Numbered from the stretch's first letter, positions 28,912 through 40,748 are shown. The stretch is 64,000 nt of DNA from Debaryomyces hansenii CBS767 (GCF_000006445.2 NC_006046.2:620001-684000), one strand, 5' to 3'. Made by a program: numbers and translations. Notes: generated by a model not told the origin, from the sequence alone.

Positions 28912-31900
28912 ATGTCAAATCAAGAATTTTGGTTGAATTATTTAGATAATCCGACATTATCGGTCTTACCTCATGACTTTTTAAAACCAGCTAATAACCA
29001 GTCAGTCGAAGCTTCTTATAGCTTTGATGTGTCAGATGACAAGACGAAAGATTTTCCATTCGGATTAGCTGTTTTTGGTGCTTTAATCTATAAATTGACT
29101 GGTGATGAGGATATAGTTGTTTCTACTGATACTGAATCAAATTATAAGGAATTCATAGTTAGAATGAACTTAGCCCCTACAATGAAGTTCAGTGAGTTAT
29201 TGGCTAATGTCAAAAACGAATATGACAACAATTCCAAGAAAATTGACTACGAGTCGTTGGATGAAGTAGCTGAGTACATCAAAACGTCCAAGAAATCGGA
29301 TGATTACCCAACATTATTTAGGTTGTCGTATCAGCATGCTAATTCAACGCAGCAATTGTCCACTACAGTTCAAGGATCTGTCCGTGACTTGGCTTTCTTT
29401 GGTCCAGGAAAGGATGGAAAATTCAGCATTTACTATAACTCATTATTATACAAATACGACAGAATTGTGATCTTGGCTGAACAATTCCAGAAGTTTTTAG
29501 GAGCCGTTTCTGCAAACCCAGATATTGAGATCTCGAAGGTGAACTTGATGACTGACTTACAAATCAGTCAATTGCCAGATCCAACTTTAGATTTGGACTG
29601 GTCGGGCTACCGTGGTGCTATACAAGACATTTTCATGAGGAACGCCGAAGAAAACCCTTCAAGCACATGTGTTGTGGAAACAAAATCATTTTTGGATCCA
29701 AAGTCTAAAACCCGTACATTCAATTATCAACAGATTAACCAGGCCTCCAATATTGTTGGTAACTATTTGAAGGAAACTGGTATTAAGAAAGGGGATATTG
29801 TTATGATCTATGCGTACAGAGGTGTTGATTTGATGATTGCAGTTATGGGTGTCTTGAAGGCCGGTGCAACTTTTTCTGTTATCGATCCTGCTTATCCACC
29901 AGCTAGACAAAATATATATCTTTCGGTTGCCAAACCTAGGGGTTTAATTGGTATTGAAAAGGCGGGTATCTTGGACTCAATAGTTGTGGATTATATTGAT
30001 AAAGAATTGGATGTAATTACCACCATTCCCCAATTGAAGGTTAACGATGATGGCTCTTTAGTTGGTGGTCTCTTAGATGGCCAATCAGCTGATTGCTTAC
30101 AAAATTACGAAAGTTTCAAGGATAAGGCTACAGGTGTTAGAGTTGGACCTGATTCTAACCCTACATTATCTTTTACTTCTGGTTCCGAAGGTATTCCTAA
30201 AGGTGTATTAGGTCGTCACTATTCTTTAGCATACTATTTCCCATGGATGTCTAAACAGTTTAACCTTTCATCCAAAGATAAGTTCACTATGTTGTCGGGA
30301 ATTGCGCATGATCCTATTCAAAGAGATATGTTTACTCCATTATTCTTGGGTGCCCAATTATTAATTCCAACTTCAGACGATATTGGTACTCCAGGTAAAT
30401 TGGCGGACTGGATGGCCGAATATGGTGCCACAGTCACCCATTTAACACCAGCAATGGGCCAATTGTTGAGTGCTCAGGCAACTACTGCTATTCCAACCTT
30501 ACATCACGCTTTCTTTGTCGGTGATATTTTGACTAAGAGAGATTGTTTGAGATTGCAAAGTTTAGCAGAAAATGTTTACATTGTCAACATGTATGGTACT
30601 ACGGAAACCCAAAGATCTGTTTCCTTCTTTGAAATCAAAAGTCGTAAATCTGACCCAGTTTACTTGAAGAACTTAAAAGATGTCATGCCTGCTGGTAAAG
30701 GTATGCATAACGTCCAATTATTAGTTGTTAATAGATATGACTCTTCTCAAACCTGCGGTGTTGGTGAAGTTGGTGAGATTTATGTTAGAGCAGCGGGATT
30801 GGCAGAAGGTTACAGAGGATTACCAGATTTGAATGCAGCTAAGTTTGTCACTAATTGGTATGTTGACCCTAAGAAGTGGACTGAACAAGATGAACAAAAC
30901 AAAAGTTCTGCGGAAACTTGGAGAGGAGACGGATGGTTAGGACCAAGAGACAGGTTGTACAGAACTGGTGATTTAGGTCGTTATTTACCAGACGGAAATG
31001 TTGAATGTTGTGGTAGAGCCGATGACCAAGTTAAGATCAGAGGGTTTAGAATTGAATTAGGTGAGATTGATACCCACTTATCTCAACATCCTTTAGTCAG
31101 AGAAAATGTTACTTTGGTTAAAAGAGATAAAAACGAAGAGCCAACATTAATTGCTTACATCGTTCCTAAGAATACTCCAGATTTGAAGAATTTTACATCC
31201 GACGTTGATACCGAAGAAACATCTGACCCTGTTGTTGGTGGTTTGGTTGTCTACAGAGAATTAATCAAGGATATCAGGGCCTACTTGAAGAAAAGGTTGG
31301 CTTCATATGCTGTTCCAACCATGATCGTTCCATTAGCTAAGTTACCATTAAATCCTAACGGTAAGGTTGATAAACCAAAATTACCCTTCCCAGATAGTGT
31401 TCAATTGGCAGTGGTTGCAAAATTGACTGCTGATAGTAAAGGTCAAAATGCTGAAGTGGAGAATTTCAATGAATTGGAATCAACCATCCGTGACTTATGG
31501 TTAGAAGTATTACCTAACCGTCCTGCGTCTATTGCTAAAGATGATTCGTTCTTTGACTTAGGTGGCCACTCCATTTTGGGTACCAGGATGATCTTTGAAT
31601 TGAGAAAAAAGTTGTGTGTAGAAGTTCCATTAGGAGTAATTTTCAAGAACCCCACGATCGAAGCTTTTGCTCGTGAAGTTCAAAAGTTCATTAGAAATGA
31701 TGACTTTGAATTAGCAGGACACGATAATAATGATGACGATGAGGCAAAGGTTAAAACTGTTGATTATGCTGCGGATGCTGCAGAATTAATCAAGACCAAT
31801 TTATTGCCTAAATATGAATCGCGTAACTCGCTTGACACGTCAGAGACCATTAATGTTTTCCTTACTGGTGCTACTGGTTATTTGGGTTCTTTCATAGTTC

Positions 31901-33108
31901 GTGACTTATTGTCAGCGCGTCCAGGAAAATCAGTAAAGGTATATGCTCATGTAAGAGCGTCCTCAAAGGAAGCTGGTTTCGAAAGGTTGCGTAACACAGG
32001 ATTAACCTACGGTATTTGGAACGATTCTTGGAAAGACAAGATTGAGGTTGTTCTTGGTGACTTATCAAAGCCGCAATTCGGTATGGAAGACACCACTTGG
32101 AATAAGTTAGCCGAGACTGTTGATGTTATCATCCACAATGGTGCGTTTGTTCACTGGGTCTATCCATACTCTCAATTGAGAGATGCGAATGTCATCAGTA
32201 CTGTGAATGTTTTGAACTTATGTGGTACTGGTAAGGCTAAGCAATTCGCATTTGTTTCATCTACATCAGCTATCGATACCGATCATTTTGTTAGATTGTC
32301 AGACGATTTGATTGCCAAGGGATTGGCAGGTATTCCAGAGTCCGACGATTTATCGGGCTCGGCAAAGGGCTTGGGTACTGGTTACGGTCAATCCAAATGG
32401 GCCTCTGAAAATATCATCAGAACTGCCGGTGACCGTGGTTTGAAGGGTAGTATCGTGAGATCTGGTTATGTTCTTGGATTCTCCGAAACTGGTGCTACCA
32501 ACTCAGATGACTTCTTAGTCAGAATGTTGAAGGGTTGTGCCGAGTTAGGATCATACCCTGACATTTCCAACAACGTCAATATGGTTCCAGTAGACCACGT
32601 TGCAAGATTAGTGGTGGCGTCTGCTTTCCATCCTCCACAAGACGACCATTTAGCCGTTGTCCATGTCACGGGCCATCCAAGACTCCAATTCAATACCTAC
32701 TTAGGCACTTTGGCCGAATACGGTTACGATGTTTCGATCGATGACTACCCAACCTGGAGATCTGCCTTGGAAAGATTTGTGGTCCAGGACTCCAAAGACT
32801 CTGCATTGTTCCCATTATTGCATTTCGTGTTAGATAACTTACCTCAGAACACGAAAGCACCTGAATTGGACGACTCCAATGCTTCCAAGGCATTGAAAAC
32901 CGACGAGAAGTGGACTGGTGTAGATGTCAGTGGTGGTAAGGGTATCGACGTCAAGCAAATGGGTGTCTACATTAGCTACTTAGTCAAAGTTGGTTTCTTA
33001 CCAGCACCAACTAAAAAGGGTTTACCATTGCCTGAAGTTGATATTTCCGACGAAACTGTCAACTTGATCACTTCCGGTGCTGGTGGCCGTGGATCTGCTG
33101 CCAAATAA
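28912..33108 (+). CDS. LYS2: L-2-aminoadipate reductase Lys2
   Basis: This 1398-residue enzyme reduces alpha-aminoadipate to the semialdehyde in fungal lysine synthesis. Domains in order are an N-terminal condensation-like part (1-220), an adenylation domain with [17 protein letters not shown] (from about residue 420), [12 protein letters not shown] and the closing [11 protein letters not shown], a carrier domain with DLGGHSILG (attachment Ser887, which needs phosphopantetheine from Lys5), and an NADPH reductase domain starting [12 protein letters not shown] (about 983) with a GYGQSKW active-site stretch. The length matches S. cerevisiae Lys2 (1392). A Gcn4 site is in the promoter. Confidence 0.98.
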   Translation: MSNQEFWLNYLDNPTLSVLPHDFLKPANNQSVEASYSFDVSDDKTKDFPFGLAVFGALIYKLTGDEDIVVSTDTESNYKEFIVRMNLAPTMKFSELLANVKNEYDNNSKKIDYESLDEVAEYIKTSKKSDDYPTLFRLSYQHANSTQQLSTTVQGSVRDLAFFGPGKDGKFSIYYNSLLYKYDRIVILAEQFQKFLGAVSANPDIEISKVNLMTDLQISQLPDPTLDLDWSGYRGAIQDIFMRNAEENPSSTCVVETKSFLDPKSKTRTFNYQQINQASNIVGNYLKETGIKKGDIVMIYAYRGVDLMIAVMGVLKAGATFSVIDPAYPPARQNIYLSVAKPRGLIGIEKAGILDSIVVDYIDKELDVITTIPQLKVNDDGSLVGGLLDGQSADCLQNYESFKDKATGVRVGPDSNPTLSFTSGSEGIPKGVLGRHYSLAYYFPWMSKQFNLSSKDKFTMLSGIAHDPIQRDMFTPLFLGAQLLIPTSDDIGTPGKLADWMAEYGATVTHLTPAMGQLLSAQATTAIPTLHHAFFVGDILTKRDCLRLQSLAENVYIVNMYGTTETQRSVSFFEIKSRKSDPVYLKNLKDVMPAGKGMHNVQLLVVNRYDSSQTCGVGEVGEIYVRAAGLAEGYRGLPDLNAAKFVTNWYVDPKKWTEQDEQNKSSAETWRGDGWLGPRDRLYRTGDLGRYLPDGNVECCGRADDQVKIRGFRIELGEIDTHLSQHPLVRENVTLVKRDKNEEPTLIAYIVPKNTPDLKNFTSDVDTEETSDPVVGGLVVYRELIKDIRAYLKKRLASYAVPTMIVPLAKLPLNPNGKVDKPKLPFPDSVQLAVVAKLTADSKGQNAEVENFNELESTIRDLWLEVLPNRPASIAKDDSFFDLGGHSILGTRMIFELRKKLCVEVPLGVIFKNPTIEAFAREVQKFIRNDDFELAGHDNNDDDEAKVKTVDYAADAAELIKTNLLPKYESRNSLDTSETINVFLTGATGYLGSFIVRDLLSARPGKSVKVYAHVRASSKEAGFERLRNTGLTYGIWNDSWKDKIEVVLGDLSKPQFGMEDTTWNKLAETVDVIIHNGAFVHWVYPYSQLRDANVISTVNVLNLCGTGKAKQFAFVSSTSAIDTDHFVRLSDDLIAKGLAGIPESDDLSGSAKGLGTGYGQSKWASENIIRTAGDRGLKGSIVRSGYVLGFSETGATNSDDFLVRMLKGCAELGSYPDISNNVNMVPVDHVARLVVASAFHPPQDDHLAVVHVTGHPRLQFNTYLGTLAEYGYDVSIDDYPTWRSALERFVVQDSKDSALFPLLHFVLDNLPQNTKAPELDDSNASKALKTDEKWTGVDVSGGKGIDVKQMGVYISYLVKVGFLPAPTKKGLPLPEVDISDETVNLITSGAGGRGSAAK

Positions 33109-33292
33109 GCCTTCTATGTATAAAAATCCATTAGTTTTCCATAGTTTATTAATATTAAGTGCTTTATATGTATACCTGAGTTTCGCACATACACCCTATA
33201 TAAAATAATGGCAGGGCTTGAAGAAGGAGTGATGATTCTTTGTAAAAACGCCATATGTACAACTAAGGATGCTATCGTAATAAACATCCATT

Positions 33293-34540
33293 ATGTCTAC
33301 TGAAGCCACGAATCATACTCCGGACTCGCCAGCTATATCCATGATCAATAAAAGAAGTACAAATATTAATAATAAAAATGGCTTGGACCACGATAATAAT
33401 GCCAATAGAGCCAGTACTGGTCGCTTGAGTACACCATTCTCGTCCCGTCCCAATTCGGGGACAAATCTCAATGGTCTTTCTACGAAGGTTCGTTTGAAAC
33501 GACCCAAATTGGGCGATAGAACAGGATCCACCGAGTCCGTCACCAGAACTCCGGTATCCCAGAAGGCATCGAATCGATTCACGATCCAGACCAACGCCCG
33601 AGCGGCCAATGGAACGCCTACGAATATCCCCAATGCATCGACCCCCATGAGACGTACGAGTGGCTCGAATGTGTCGGGGTCTGCGTCATCGCCGGCGCTC
33701 ACGTCGCTCGATATGGGCAAAAAGCGGTTGGTGGATCAGTTCTACAGCACCTACAAAGACCCGCAAACATCGAGTGGTACGGACCTCACCCAGTACATCA
33801 AAAACGGCTCGAACGTGTCGCCGTCGGCTGAAAAGACCTTCAGGTTCACCAACTACGTTACGGGCAACGCGTCAGCCAGCGAGGACTCGCTCTCGTCAGA
33901 TATCATCGGGGATTTGGTGCAATCGGGAGGATTTGCCTACATCCCCACTCAAAACCATCCTAACCACGACGAATCATTGACAAATCAGCTTCTCAATGTC
34001 GACTCGCTCGTGGCCGATCAGCCATCCCCCCATGACCTGGCCGACACCCTGCCCAACAGCCTCGCGGCCGTTGCCCTGTCACTCAGCTCCTCCCTCGTCA
34101 CCCACACAAGAGACTCGCTTGCCGTGCGGCCATCCCACTCACACGCTTCCCCTGCCATCACCAACCTCGATGCCCTCTCGCAATACCTCAAGGACGTCCG
34201 TCGCTCCACTATCGACATTCTCGCCCACTTGGACTCGCACAAGGACATCCTCAAGGAAAAGTTTCGCTCCGACATTAACAGCAGCGTCAGCAAGCTCGAC
34301 GAGATCGTCAAAATTGTCGGCACCTTGGAGTACAGACTCAACTACGTCCGGTCCAAGGTCAATCGCAACAAGCAGATTATGTCCCAGGACCTTTCCTCCA
34401 AAATTGCATTACTCGAAAAAATCGACAAAAGAATGACCGAATACGCAAATGTTTCGAGAAGAAGACACTTCAGACAACTCTCTATCGTTTCCTTTCTGTT
34501 ATTAGTCATAGCTCTTCTATATACGCTATATATTCGTTAA
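33293..34540 (+). CDS. Tail-anchored coiled-coil protein, function unknown
   Basis: A 415-residue protein I do not recognise. Residues 1-280 are disordered, Ser/Thr/Asn-rich, with basic patches. Residues about 285-390 are helical and probably coiled-coil (LDALSQYLKDVRR, KLDEIVKIVGTLEYRLNYVRSKV). The last 20 residues form one hydrophobic helix (IVSFLLLVIALLYTLYI) ending in Arg, so it is a tail-anchored membrane protein and a likely Get3 client. The middle (about 33600-34400) is strikingly GC-rich and uses three CTG codons (near 34039-34078). Candidate roles such as a nuclear-envelope or ER protein are guesswork. Confidence 0.8.
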   Translation: MSTEATNHTPDSPAISMINKRSTNINNKNGLDHDNNANRASTGRLSTPFSSRPNSGTNLNGLSTKVRLKRPKLGDRTGSTESVTRTPVSQKASNRFTIQTNARAANGTPTNIPNASTPMRRTSGSNVSGSASSPALTSLDMGKKRLVDQFYSTYKDPQTSSGTDLTQYIKNGSNVSPSAEKTFRFTNYVTGNASASEDSLSSDIIGDLVQSGGFAYIPTQNHPNHDESLTNQLLNVDSLVADQPSPHDLADTLPNSLAAVALSLSSSLVTHTRDSLAVRPSHSHASPAITNLDALSQYLKDVRRSTIDILAHLDSHKDILKEKFRSDINSSVSKLDEIVKIVGTLEYRLNYVRSKVNRNKQIMSQDLSSKIALLEKIDKRMTEYANVSRRRHFRQLSIVSFLLLVIALLYTLYIR

Positions 34541-34807
34541 TACGTTGAACATTTATGGTATTTAGTATGTATTCTGAAGGACACGTGAATATCCGTATGA
34601 GTGACGCACAGAATCCATCTTGACGGATAATCTCCAGCGTTGATATTTATTGATATTCCTATTTAAGCGATAGATTATTGATCATACAGTCGACAGAAGG
34701 TGGATATATAGAGGAGCAGTCGATATTATAACTATAGTAAGTGAAAGTTCCAGAAAACCCCCCTGTTTTGGCTAAGAAAATAGAAAAAAAGGGAAGAAAT
34801 CCTCGCG

Positions 34808-36643
34808 ATGTCAGAGGTTATATCGCTAAATTATATGGGCGACAGTGTTAAGAGAATCAATAGTGGAAGTAGTAAGAAGTTCACTAGTTTCAGGACGCTT
34901 ATCTCTTACTTGTTTAAGAAAGGGAACAACGAACATGATACTAATCATGCTACAATCATAGTTATAGCTCGCAGTATAACGCGGGAGCGATGTAAATTAG
35001 ATCGGTTGGGGATGAAGGAGAAGACGTTATTATTGAAATATTACTTTAATCATTTGAATGTCGTGGTGGTGGATGGTGGTGCATTGGAGAACGAGTTGGT
35101 GGTAGAACAAATCAATGAGGCGATCGAGAGGATCGACAAATTGATCCACGATAGGATATCAAGGGTGGAAACGTGGACAGGGACAGGGAAGGCTTCAGTG
35201 AACGATTTTTTCGATCAAGAAACGGCTGCCGATAACGACTTGATGTTTTCTATAGACGATATTGTGGCGACGATGTCGTTTGTGTTGACTTACAACACCA
35301 ACACCACCCCGGGGACTCTCGCGAGCGTCATCGAACTCAACAAACTCATAATGGAAGAAATCGATTTTTTGAGCTTGTTATCTAATAACTCGAAACGTCA
35401 TTTGCTGAAACTATGCCATTTGTTAGGTCACTGGTCGTTTCCGGCCCACGAGTTGACCAACGACGACTTGGTGTACTGTGTGTATTTGGTATTAGCGTAT
35501 GCGATAAACGAGGTGAAGAAAAGCACCGATTTGGAATTGCAGCCCGATGTGTTGTTTCCATCATCTAACGAGTTGCTTGGGCTTGTATTCATGGTCAGAG
35601 ATACCTACAAGAACGGAAATCCGTTTCATAATTTCCGTCATGCTGTGGATGTGTTGCAGGCGTGTTTTCACTACGTGATCAGATTGAGGTGCTTGCCGTA
35701 CTTCAAGCAGTTCAGAACCGACCCCAAGGCTGATGAATGGCTTGTGTTGAGCGGTGACATAGCGCTAGACACAGTCGTAGAACTTATACCAGTTGATGAC
35801 AACAACACGGTGCTGGAGACCTTGCACAAGAGCTCCCCACTGTCAACGTCGGTATCAACCAGTATTCAGGCCAAATCAGCTCTTGTTGATGGACTGATCA
35901 TATCCATGCAGAAGGAGACTACTGTTGAGAGCTCGGCTCATATGAATTCAATCCAAACATTAGCTTTGCTAATAGCGGCCTTGGGCCACGACGTGGGACA
36001 TCCTGGCGTCACCAATGCATTCATGATTAAACATTCAGCACCAATGTCGCTCATATACAACGAACGATCGGTGCTTGAGCTGTACCATTCAGCAGTATTC
36101 ATCAACAAAATTCTTGCCATAAACTGGCCCGGTATCCTTAGCGTGAATATTGACCGCAAGACTAAAATCTCCTTGAAGAACTTGATCATATCTTGCATCC
36201 TTGCCACAGATATGGCCGAGCATTTTGAGTACATAGATAAACTAGCCCATTTCAAGGCAGACCGGTACATGCTCGAAGTTAATCGTGTCAATCTTATTTC
36301 AAGTCTCTTGATCAAGTGCGCTGATATCTCGAACGTCACCAGACCATTACGGGTTTCGTCCCAATGGGCACTGGTGCTTGGTCGGGAATTCTGCGAGGTG
36401 TCCACGTTGGAGAAGAAACTTGCACACAACCAGCTAACCCCGGAGCTCGATATTCATTACGACAAGGTCCCAAGCGCATTGCCTGATATCTTGCAGGCCA
36501 ACCCCGACATACACAAGGGCCAAATCTTTTTCATCAACACCTTTGCCGAAAACTTATTCAATAACATCGCCGAATTGTTGCCCGAGCTTCGTTACACCTG
36601 CGACATTGTCCAGGAAAATAAGGAGTTCTGGCTAAGTCGTTAG
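34808..36643 (+). CDS. PDE2: High-affinity cAMP phosphodiesterase Pde2
   Basis: This 611-residue class-I phosphodiesterase hydrolyses cAMP and so damps Ras/PKA signalling. The metal-binding HD-type catalytic region shows NPFHNFRHAVDVLQ, ALGHDVGHPGVTN, SVLExYHSAVF, the ATDMAEHF metal motif and LIKCADISNVTRP. It is longer than S. cerevisiae Pde2 (526), mostly in the N-terminal half. A CTG codon occupies the x in SVLExYHS, a position where a polar residue is expected. The gene is adjacent to VTS1, as in S. cerevisiae. Confidence 0.95.
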   Translation: MSEVISLNYMGDSVKRINSGSSKKFTSFRTLISYLFKKGNNEHDTNHATIIVIARSITRERCKLDRLGMKEKTLLLKYYFNHLNVVVVDGGALENELVVEQINEAIERIDKLIHDRISRVETWTGTGKASVNDFFDQETAADNDLMFSIDDIVATMSFVLTYNTNTTPGTLASVIELNKLIMEEIDFLSLLSNNSKRHLLKLCHLLGHWSFPAHELTNDDLVYCVYLVLAYAINEVKKSTDLELQPDVLFPSSNELLGLVFMVRDTYKNGNPFHNFRHAVDVLQACFHYVIRLRCLPYFKQFRTDPKADEWLVLSGDIALDTVVELIPVDDNNTVLETLHKSSPLSTSVSTSIQAKSALVDGLIISMQKETTVESSAHMNSIQTLALLIAALGHDVGHPGVTNAFMIKHSAPMSLIYNERSVLELYHSAVFINKILAINWPGILSVNIDRKTKISLKNLIISCILATDMAEHFEYIDKLAHFKADRYMLEVNRVNLISSLLIKCADISNVTRPLRVSSQWALVLGREFCEVSTLEKKLAHNQLTPELDIHYDKVPSALPDILQANPDIHKGQIFFINTFAENLFNNIAELLPELRYTCDIVQENKEFWLSR

Positions 36644-37246
36644 TATCTGTCATGTTTCAGTTCTATCTACCCACAATTTGCGACATCCTATGATTTATCG
36701 GCTACACTGTCATTTGCAGTTGCTAGTATCTTTCTGGGTAATACCAGCTATAACCATGTGTACAAATCTTACATTCACTAGTCACCACCGTTTACCCATT
36801 CAAAGGATACTACATTCATGCTGCTTGCTTTTAATATTCTTTCATATCTACATTTACGGCCTCCTGGCCCCCTGTTTGCTTTCATGCGGATTTTTGATAC
36901 ATAGTTTTGTTCTACTTAGTTACGTCTACCTATTATATGCATTTACACCGTATCTTCATCCTCGTAGACCCCCTTATTGTCGTTGTTGTCGTTGGTACAA
37001 TCTGGACCTGGTGGTGAAAATAGGTCACGTGTCTGGATAATTTCTTCGGAATCGACGATGAGGTGGAACGTACTAAAAATGAACAACCCTATATATTTTC
37101 AACCCCCCCAGACAACTGTTAAAACAATTGCAGTCCGAAAAAAATCATTGTTTGTGATAGGGAAGACATCAGTGTAATTTATAGGAATTATTGATTCAAA
37201 CAAATTGACGGTATATTAAGTGAACAGAAATTTTCAGCTGCCTACG
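36644..37246. other. Intergenic region upstream of VTS1
   Basis: About 600 bp. An open frame at 36678-37040 is Cys/Leu/His-rich without any motif and looks like chance. A CACGTG E-box occurs at 37026-37031. Confidence 0.5.
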
Positions 37247-38980
37247 ATGGATCGTCCAGGATTTAGTTCACCTCCATTTAATGACAAAAAAATTGTTTTG
37301 TCACCCCCACCTATCGAATCAAAACAGTATTCGTTTCTTCAGCAACACAATGCTAACAGTGGACCACCCGTAGGGTTTCAGGAAAGGCAACAAAGCGTTG
37401 GGTATAATCTTCAGCAAGAATTTGAGACTTTAACCGCTGACTTGGACTTGGATTTGAGAAATAACAAGGATATGCAACAGAATGTCGATGCGCCGTTGCC
37501 GACGACTCAGAGTGGTAATGTGGGTCGGGGAATGATGCCTTCGACTCTGCAGTATGGATTTGGGGAATTAGGAACAGGAGGGTCGCTCCAGAATGCGTTA
37601 TTGACGGATGCTGCGTTATCGCCGAATTTACCTACGGCCTCGTCCCATAGTGCACTTGGGTCGTTATTGAATAACAATGGTAATGGAAGCTTCTTGCCGC
37701 CATTAGCGTCTATTCCTAATAGACCGCAATCGGTAAATGATTTTTCCAATTTTTTCAATCGCCAACAGCAACAGCAACAGACGATTGACCGCCAACAGCA
37801 ACAACAGGCTACCAACTTCTATCTGGACTTGATTGTGTTTTGTAACTGGATCGAGACGTTGAATCCTCGTGACAACATCACCATGATTGATTACTTGTGC
37901 AATAACTTACCGCTTGACATTTTGCTCACGTTCAAGTCGAAATTGGATAGTCATTTGACCCATTACCACAACCAACTGGCTACCAGTCAACCGCTCCACC
38001 AACAGCAAAACCAACCGGTTTCATTTGGTGTTTTGTCACCATACCAGCAACAGCAGAACGATATTCTCGCCGAGATGGAAAATTTGAATTTGGATAATTC
38101 TTTGAGCAGTGATGCCGGTGCATCTTTGAATCAGAAGAGTGCACCTGCTTTACAGCAACCAAAGCCGAAGTTGAATTCTGTTAGAAACCATGGACTGCAT
38201 TTGTATGCTGAGCAACAGACCCAAAGACCCCGTTCTGCCGACCCGAATATCCATAAATACAGTCCTAACTACAACTTGCCGCAACAGCAATTCGAAAGGA
38301 CTAAGTCCCCAACTTCGCACTTGTATGAGAAGACAAACTTCTTACAACTCGCAGCCGCCAACTCCAATCCTCCTTCAGTCAGCCAACAAAAAGGAGCCAA
38401 CAATTCAGACGACTCGGTTGACTTATCTGCGCATGCTGCATTGAAATTGGGAGCTTTGGCGACTATCAATTCGAGGGTTGCATTGGATTCTAATCGCAAG
38501 AGTCATGTTCATAGTGCCCACGGTCATCAACAACCGCATTCGCATTACTTCCCCCAGCAAGGTGCTCTGCAACATGGACCTTTCCTGCCGGCTTCAGCTT
38601 ATGAGGAGTCCATCAACAGATCAGCAAATTCGTCATCGGTGCCGATTTTGGTTCAACACAACAAGTCTCCTCCAGGATTGACTAGAAGCAAGAAATCAAC
38701 AGAAGGTTTAGGGCAAGGAGCTAATGCTTCTTCTGGATCGCCTCAAACTACGTCGACCACATCCATGCCCGCCGACATCTCCAATCCTGATTTATTGAAC
38801 AACATTCCTGCGTGGTTGAAGTTGCTTAGATTGCATAAATATACCGATTGTTTAAAGGATATCTACTGGAAAGATTTAATTGAATACGACGATCTCCTGT
38901 TGGAGAAGAGAGGAGTGAAGGCTTTAGGAGCCAGACGGAAATTGTTGAAAGCTTTCGACGCGGTCAAGGAAAGTTCATAG
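37247..38980 (+). CDS. VTS1: Vts1, SAM-domain RNA-binding post-transcriptional regulator
   Basis: With the ATG at 37247 the protein has 577 residues; the frame continues upstream only with non-ATG codons. It is Gln/Asn-rich (QQQQQQ-type runs at about 170-190), with a conserved helical block ([20 protein letters not shown]...[20 protein letters not shown], about 190-240) and a C-terminal SAM domain ([17 protein letters not shown]...[15 protein letters not shown], about 516-572). The SAM domain binds Smaug-type RNA hairpins and recruits Ccr4-Not deadenylase. A CTG codon at residue 551 in DDLxLEK falls where S. cerevisiae has Thr. Confidence 0.95.
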   Translation: MDRPGFSSPPFNDKKIVLSPPPIESKQYSFLQQHNANSGPPVGFQERQQSVGYNLQQEFETLTADLDLDLRNNKDMQQNVDAPLPTTQSGNVGRGMMPSTLQYGFGELGTGGSLQNALLTDAALSPNLPTASSHSALGSLLNNNGNGSFLPPLASIPNRPQSVNDFSNFFNRQQQQQQTIDRQQQQQATNFYLDLIVFCNWIETLNPRDNITMIDYLCNNLPLDILLTFKSKLDSHLTHYHNQLATSQPLHQQQNQPVSFGVLSPYQQQQNDILAEMENLNLDNSLSSDAGASLNQKSAPALQQPKPKLNSVRNHGLHLYAEQQTQRPRSADPNIHKYSPNYNLPQQQFERTKSPTSHLYEKTNFLQLAAANSNPPSVSQQKGANNSDDSVDLSAHAALKLGALATINSRVALDSNRKSHVHSAHGHQQPHSHYFPQQGALQHGPFLPASAYEESINRSANSSSVPILVQHNKSPPGLTRSKKSTEGLGQGANASSGSPQTTSTTSMPADISNPDLLNNIPAWLKLLRLHKYTDCLKDIYWKDLIEYDDLLLEKRGVKALGARRKLLKAFDAVKESS

Positions 38981-39180
38981 ATGCGTTACGATTAAATAGT
39001 AACTGTTGAAAAATGTAATACAGTAATAATCACCCACTATTTGATATATGGGTGCTATAGTACTAATTTATTCAATAGACTTGTATATTAATAAATTTAC
39101 TAAAGCTAATACGACGACCTTAAATAAAAACCGATCGATATTCTTCGAATCAATACACCCATGTATCCCCCCGGTTCAAT

Positions 39181-39783
39181 TTACATAATTATACAACAAG
39201 AGTTAGTCTTCTTGGCCTGTTTATAAAACATTCTCGAAGAACTGGACAACGCCTCAGACTTATCGACTAACGAATCTAATTTTTCACCTCTTTGTAAAAC
39301 ACTCTCGATGGTCTTGTGCAAGACAATCTTGGTCTCGTCCAATTCTTGCTGCACCTTCATGATCGAATCCGCCTGGCTAGGATCCTGGTACTTCTTAATA
39401 TAATGCTCTAAGTTATCGTAGTTGAAACTAGCGTTCGTAGCACTAATATTGGCCCAATCTTTCTGTGGGTGTAACGACAAGTATTCTTCTAAAATCTTGT
39501 TAATTAATGTGTAAGCTGGTCTAACTGGGTACTCCTTGTCGGTAATAATGACACAGGCAAGCCCCTCTGATCTAGTATAAGTGTGTCCGATGTAGTTACC
39601 TTCTTCAATACTCTGTCTTTGGCCTGCTTGCGTTCTTTGGGATACAGTTTCGGAGAAGAACGTCATAAACTGTGATACCCCGTTCCTTTCAAAGAACGAA
39701 AACTGCGATAAATCTCTAGCTGATGTTAACTCTAATGCTTTTTCACCTCCGATTCTCAAGATTCCAATGTAATAAATCTTCAT
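39181..39783 (-). CDS. YKT6: R-SNARE Ykt6
   Basis: The 200-residue product has an N-terminal longin domain ([10 protein letters not shown]...), an R-SNARE coiled coil (about 135-193; central [17 protein letters not shown]) and the C-terminal CCIIM, giving a palmitoylated Cys followed by a farnesylated CaaX box. Ykt6 acts in ER-Golgi, intra-Golgi, vacuole and autophagosome fusion. The length equals that of S. cerevisiae Ykt6 (200). It is divergent from a Rab gene over 164 bp and lies near MIA40, as in S. cerevisiae. Confidence 0.97.
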   Translation of the reverse strand: MKIYYIGILRIGGEKALELTSARDLSQFSFFERNGVSQFMTFFSETVSQRTQAGQRQSIEEGNYIGHTYTRSEGLACVIITDKEYPVRPAYTLINKILEEYLSLHPQKDWANISATNASFNYDNLEHYIKKYQDPSQADSIMKVQQELDETKIVLHKTIESVLQRGEKLDSLVDKSEALSSSSRMFYKQAKKTNSCCIIM

Positions 39784-39947
39784 TTTGTATATTTCTGACT
39801 GTTTTTATAAGAAGTTTCTACTTTATGGCAAACTTTAGTGAACATTCTTTAAATGAGCATGAGGCTTTTTTCCGATCAATTGTTATCAACAGCACAAAAA
39901 TAAACGAACATACCAAGGTTCCATAGCAATAATAGGACGATCTTCAT

Positions 39948-40748
39948 ATGAAAATAAACGATAACATAGGAGGCGTGAAGGATGGGCCCATTCCTAATTT
40001 GAAGATAGTGATTTTGGGGGATCTGGGGGTTGGTAAAACATGTTTGAGGTCCCAATTCATCTATCATATATTCACGAATGCTTACAAGGCGACGATAGGA
40101 GGAGACTATCTTACGACTACGGTGATGATACCAAGAGACGAGGGATATGATAGGAGTCGGAGGCTGGAACAGACGATGGAATTACGTGCAGAAAATGAAG
40201 ACGAACATGATAACAGCGAAGATACATTGACGGGGTGTAAGACTATGCCCGAGAAGGTGAATTTACAGATATGGGACACGGCGGGGCAAGAGAGGTTCAA
40301 CTCGATCTCACAGGCATTTTATAGAGGTACTGATGTGGCTATACTTGTGTACGATATTACCAACTATGAATCTGTGCTCAGTCTTCGGGACTGGTTAAAA
40401 CGATTTATAGAGCATTGTCATGTTGAACGGCCTGGAGTCATGATCATTGGTAATAAGATAGATAAGGATAGCGAACGATGTGTGGATAGAGATGAAATAC
40501 GGGAGATTTTAAACAAGAACACGGATATAAGTATCGATTCATACGTGCGAGATTGGGATACCGACTTGCTAGAGGTAAGCTGCAAGAAACGAGAATTGGT
40601 GGATGAGTTGTTTCAACGGGCAGCCCAATTGGGGGTTGAGTTGCTGACTAATTCGGGCGACAAGAATGCTAAAAATATGCTTAGTTTTGATACTATAGAC
40701 CTACAGCAGGGAATAGGTGGGACTTCTTCTTGCCGATGCTTATGTTAG
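39948..40748 (+). CDS. Divergent Rab GTPase with an insertion and CxC prenyl motif
   Basis: A 266-residue Rab-family GTPase. P-loop GDLGVGKT (24-31), switch I ATIGGDYL (48-55), WDTAGQE (109-115), NKID (about 167-170) and SCK near residue 211 are all intact. Between switch I and the WDTAGQE strand it has about 40 extra acidic residues (60-102). The C terminus SCRCLC suits double geranylgeranylation. The switch I sequence is closest to Rab7/Ypt7, whereas the insertion recalls yeast Ypt11. I cannot decide between a Ypt7-like paralogue and a Ypt11 orthologue. Confidence 0.85.
   Translation: MKINDNIGGVKDGPIPNLKIVILGDLGVGKTCLRSQFIYHIFTNAYKATIGGDYLTTTVMIPRDEGYDRSRRLEQTMELRAENEDEHDNSEDTLTGCKTMPEKVNLQIWDTAGQERFNSISQAFYRGTDVAILVYDITNYESVLSLRDWLKRFIEHCHVERPGVMIIGNKIDKDSERCVDRDEIREILNKNTDISIDSYVRDWDTDLLEVSCKKRELVDELFQRAAQLGVELLTNSGDKNAKNMLSFDTIDLQQGIGGTSSCRCLC

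Noticed and set aside
36678..37040. 120-codon frame between PDE2 and VTS1
   Set aside because: Cys/Leu/His-rich peptide with no domain, between two well-defined genes; probably untranslated spacer and VTS1 promoter.
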